34,657 nucleotides of DNA from FLUQ01 sp031548325 (GTDB lineage Bacteria; Desulfobacterota; Desulfovibrionia; Desulfovibrionales; Desulfovibrionaceae): contig JAVBRE010000199.1 in assembly GCA_031548325.1 (NCBI GenBank), positions 1 through 34,657 of the forward strand, written 5' to 3'. How positions within the stretch are numbered: position 1 is the stretch's first letter; each line of letters begins with the position of its first letter. Of this stretch, positions 32,211-34,657 are shown in pieces. The notes beneath the pieces were generated by a model. That model made no database searches. It had not been told where the DNA came from and saw only the letters and a program-made list of their open reading frames with translations. The position numbers and the translations under genes were made by a program.

Positions 32211-32996
32211 ATGCATGATACCGTATTGTTGGAAAAGAGCGAAGGAATCGCCGTCATCTCGATAGACCGCCCCAAGGGCCTGAACGCTCTCAACAGGAAA
32301 ACCGTGCTGGAGCTTGACGGCATCATACGGACATTGTCCGGCGATGAGAGCGTCGGCGTCCTCATAATAACCGGCCGAGGAGAGAAAGCGTTCGCAGCCG
32401 GGGCGGATATTGGCGAAATGGTTGATATGAGCGCGGTGGAAGCGCGGAATTGGTCCCGCCTGGGGCAACAGGTATATTCCCGCATCGAAAACTTTCCCCG
32501 CCCGGTTATAGCCGCGATCAACGGATTTGCTCTGGGCGCCGGTTGTGAACTGGCCATGGCCTGTGACATCCGCCTGGCTTCGGAAAAAGCGAAACTTGGT
32601 TTGCCGGAACTCAACCTGGGCATAATCCCCGGTTTTGCCGGCACCCAGCGCCTTACCCGGCTGGTGGGGAAAGGGCGGGCCAAACTGCTTGTTTTCAGCG
32701 GCGAAGCCATCGGTGCGGATGAGGCGCTACGCATAGGGCTTGTCGATATGGTTGTCCCGGCGGAAACGCTGATGGACGCCGCCAGATCCCTCGCCCGAAA
32801 ATTTATGTCCAAAGCCCCGTTGGCGTTGGCGCAGGCCAAACTGGCCATGAACAGGGGCGCCGAGATGGATTCGGAGCTCGCTTACGTATTTGAGGCCGAA
32901 GCTTTTGGCACCTGTTTTACCGTGGCTGATCAAAAGGAAGGATTGCAGGCTTTTTTGGAAAAAAGAAAGCCCGTTTTTACAGGGAAATTGGCGTAG
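32211..32996 (+). CDS. Enoyl-CoA hydratase (crotonase family)
   Basis: A 261-aa crotonase. The oxyanion-hole segments are AFAAGADIGEM and FALGAGCELAMACD. The two catalytic glutamates are kept: Glu113 (GAGCELA) and Glu133 (LPELNLG), 20 residues apart as Glu144 and Glu164 of mammalian mitochondrial hydratase. IIPGFAGTQRLTRLVG and the C-terminal EGLQAFLEKRKPVF are also standard. It begins 11 bases after the dehydrogenase gene. Hydration of crotonyl-CoA to 3-hydroxybutyryl-CoA is the simplest role. Confidence 0.93.
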   Translation: MHDTVLLEKSEGIAVISIDRPKGLNALNRKTVLELDGIIRTLSGDESVGVLIITGRGEKAFAAGADIGEMVDMSAVEARNWSRLGQQVYSRIENFPRPVIAAINGFALGAGCELAMACDIRLASEKAKLGLPELNLGIIPGFAGTQRLTRLVGKGRAKLLVFSGEAIGADEALRIGLVDMVVPAETLMDAARSLARKFMSKAPLALAQAKLAMNRGAEMDSELAYVFEAEAFGTCFTVADQKEGLQAFLEKRKPVFTGKLA

Positions 32997-33116
32997 GACA
33001 TTTCACGCCTGAAATGCCCGCAAGGGTTTGCTCTCAAATCTTTGCCGCGAAATAGGCATGGGCGACAATTCCGCAAAAAAAACGTACGGCGCACCTGCAG
33101 GGCGGAGGATAGTACC

Positions 33117-34657
33117 ATGAAGGCATCAGGACCGGACTGTAACCCCTGCTACATCACTGCTGCAGAAGTCAAAGCCCTGCTGAGACAAGGCGGAGAGATG
33201 GCGCTTATCGACGTGCGCGAAGAAGGCGTTTTCTCCCGAGGGCATCAATTGCTGGCGAACAATGTGCCGCTCAGTCAATTGGAGGTCAGAATAGCCGACC
33301 TTGTTCCCCGTAAAGAAGTGTTGATCGTACTTGTTGACGGCGGGGCCGCGGAGGACGCTTCTCTTGCTGTGGAGGCCGCGGCCCGCATGCGCTTTCTGGG
33401 CTATACGAATGTGCATGTCATGGAAGGTGGCGTAAAAGCATGGGCCCAGGCCGGTTTCATTGTTTTTGCCGGTGTGCATGTGCCCAGCAAAGCTTTCGGC
33501 GAATTTGTCGAACATGCGATGGATACGCCCAGGCTGGAACCGGAAAAAGTAAAAGCCCTGCGGGATTCCGGAGCCGCCATGGTTATTTTGGATTCCCGCC
33601 CCAATCATGAATACACGCGGATGAATATTCCAGGGGGCATCAACGTGCCGGGCGGCGAATTGGTATATCATATCGGCGATCTTGCGCCAAACCCGGACAC
33701 TTTGGTGGTGATAAACTGTGCGGGGCGCACGCGCAGCATCATCGGCGCCCAATCGTTGCTGAACGCGGGCATCCCCAATAAGGTGGTCGCGCTCAAGGGT
33801 GGAACCATGGGCTGGGAGCTTGCCGGCCTTCAGCTTGAACGAGGGACGCTTGACCGCTACTCCGTTGCGCCGCCGTCGCCCGGGGCTGTCGCTGCGGCGC
33901 GTGAACGGGCCGGAAAAGTCGCCGCCAAATACGGCGTAAGTTTTATTGATATGAAAACCCTTTCCGCCTGGAGAGCCGAGTCTGCTTCAAAGACGCTGTA
34001 TGTCTTTGATGTGCGGCAGCCTGCGGAATTTGTCGCCGGACACATGCCAGGCGCACGCAATATACAGGGAGTGACGCTTGTACAGTCCACGGATCTTGCG
34101 GTTGCCGTCCGCAACGGACGTATCGTGCTTGTGGATGATACGGAGGTGCGCGCGGTGATGACCGCTTCCTGGCTGATCCAGATGGGGTACCCTTCCGTCC
34201 ATGTGTTGCAAGGCGGCATTACCGGCCCCTTGGAACAGGGGCCCGTGCCTCCCGCAGTCGCGGGCGGACTTTCCGGCAAGGGCATTGCCCCTCCGGCTCT
34301 TCTTGACGCATTGCAGAGCGTTGCACCGCCTCTTGTTGTGGACATAGGCAGCAGCCGTGAATATCGCCTTGGTCATATTTCCGGTGCGTATTGGTGTATC
34401 AGGAGCATGCTGGACCGCGCGCGGGCAGTTGCTCCAGAAGCGTCGAGCGTAGTGTTGACTTCCGGGGATGGATTCTTGGCGAATGTGGCAACGGCCGATG
34501 CAGCAACCTTGTGGCCGCATGCGCATATAGCGTTTTTACATGGCGGCACCGAGGCATGGATCGCCGCCGGCTTTCCTGTGGAAACAAGTCTGACTCAAGC
34601 TCTGTGCCCGGCAATAGACGTGTACAACAGGGCCTATGACGGCGAACGCAGCAAGGA
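33117..34657 (+). CDS. Multi-domain rhodanese protein, four repeats (runs off the window)
   Basis: The frame stays open from the ATG at 33117 (GGAGG eight bases upstream) to the end of the window, giving 513 residues so far. Four rhodanese-like domains follow one another at about residues 12-120, 140-235, 275-380 and 390-485. Each has a (D/S)xRxxxEY/F or similar strand and an HVMEGG/ALKGG-type motif before a final Trp or helix. Only the second has a catalytic loop with cysteine (Cys201 in NCAGRTRS). At the same place the first has Asp74 (LVDGGAA), the third Asp340-341 (LVDDTEV) and the fourth Ser/Gly (TSGDGF). No signal peptide is present, so it is cytoplasmic. A sulfur-transfer role with one active and three structural or docking domains is inferred. 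A 120-base gap separates it from the hydratase gene; co-transcription is likely but not certain. Confidence 0.82.
   Translation, partial: MKASGPDCNPCYITAAEVKALLRQGGEMALIDVREEGVFSRGHQLLANNVPLSQLEVRIADLVPRKEVLIVLVDGGAAEDASLAVEAAARMRFLGYTNVHVMEGGVKAWAQAGFIVFAGVHVPSKAFGEFVEHAMDTPRLEPEKVKALRDSGAAMVILDSRPNHEYTRMNIPGGINVPGGELVYHIGDLAPNPDTLVVINCAGRTRSIIGAQSLLNAGIPNKVVALKGGTMGWELAGLQLERGTLDRYSVAPPSPGAVAAARERAGKVAAKYGVSFIDMKTLSAWRAESASKTLYVFDVRQPAEFVAGHMPGARNIQGVTLVQSTDLAVAVRNGRIVLVDDTEVRAVMTASWLIQMGYPSVHVLQGGITGPLEQGPVPPAVAGGLSGKGIAPPALLDALQSVAPPLVVDIGSSREYRLGHISGAYWCIRSMLDRARAVAPEASSVVLTSGDGFLANVATADAATLWPHAHIAFLHGGTEAWIAAGFPVETSLTQALCPAIDVYNRAYDGERSK

Noticed and set aside
32211..32996. Suspected loss of a catalytic glutamate in the enoyl-CoA hydratase
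   Set aside because: Aligning by the GAGCELA and LPEL motifs places Glu113 and Glu133 exactly 20 residues apart, as in active crotonases.

Overview
The window looks like chromosomal DNA of an anaerobic, menaquinone-using deltaproteobacterium, most likely a relative of Desulfovibrio or Bilophila. This is inferred from the futalosine-type menaquinone gene mqnB, the PurL form without a glutaminase domain, the ferredoxin-linked 2-oxoacid oxidoreductase and the high GC of the left half. No rRNA or tRNA gene, CRISPR array, transposase or integrase was found.

Left part (about 1-11,600, minus strand): one long run of housekeeping genes. Read in the direction of transcription it holds an Ala/Asp-rich scaffold-like protein ending in a terminator, a 132-bp palindromic element, a small conserved-looking protein, menG, a nucleotide-sugar dehydrogenase, mqnB, a polyprenyl diphosphate synthase, an HDOD-PAS-GGDEF signalling protein and purL. 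Three of these (menG, mqnB, prenyl synthase) belong to menaquinone synthesis.

Middle (about 11,750-14,600, plus strand): a tight korDABC-type operon for a four-subunit 2-oxoacid:ferredoxin oxidoreductase, closed by a strong hairpin.

Right part (about 14,640 to the end): a LysR regulator diverges across an AT-rich control region from a large accessory catabolic cluster. In order the cluster encodes an MmdA/PccB-like carboxyltransferase, a 73-aa biotin carrier, a fused ADP-forming acyl-CoA synthetase, a GcdA-like (glutaconyl-CoA decarboxylase alpha) carboxyltransferase, two TctC binding proteins, TctA, TctB, a radical-SAM-like protein with an abnormal cysteine motif, an MmgE/PrpD protein, an enolase-superfamily dehydratase, a 6PGDH-like dehydrogenase, a 3-hydroxyacyl-CoA dehydrogenase, an enoyl-CoA hydratase and a four-domain rhodanese protein that runs off the window.

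Taken together, the cluster reads as uptake of a di- or tricarboxylic acid, trimming by dehydratases and a dehydrogenase, activation to a CoA thioester, beta-oxidation steps, and biotin-dependent removal of a carboxyl group. The most unusual point is that two different carboxyltransferases flank one biotin carrier, with no biotin carboxylase and no membrane decarboxylase subunit in the window. This suggests a transcarboxylase built on GcdA. The substrate is unknown; the rhodanese at the end leaves an organosulfur acid possible. Palindromic elements in the intergenic gaps (9,915-10,046 and 25,531-25,678) and two G10 tracts are secondary points of interest.
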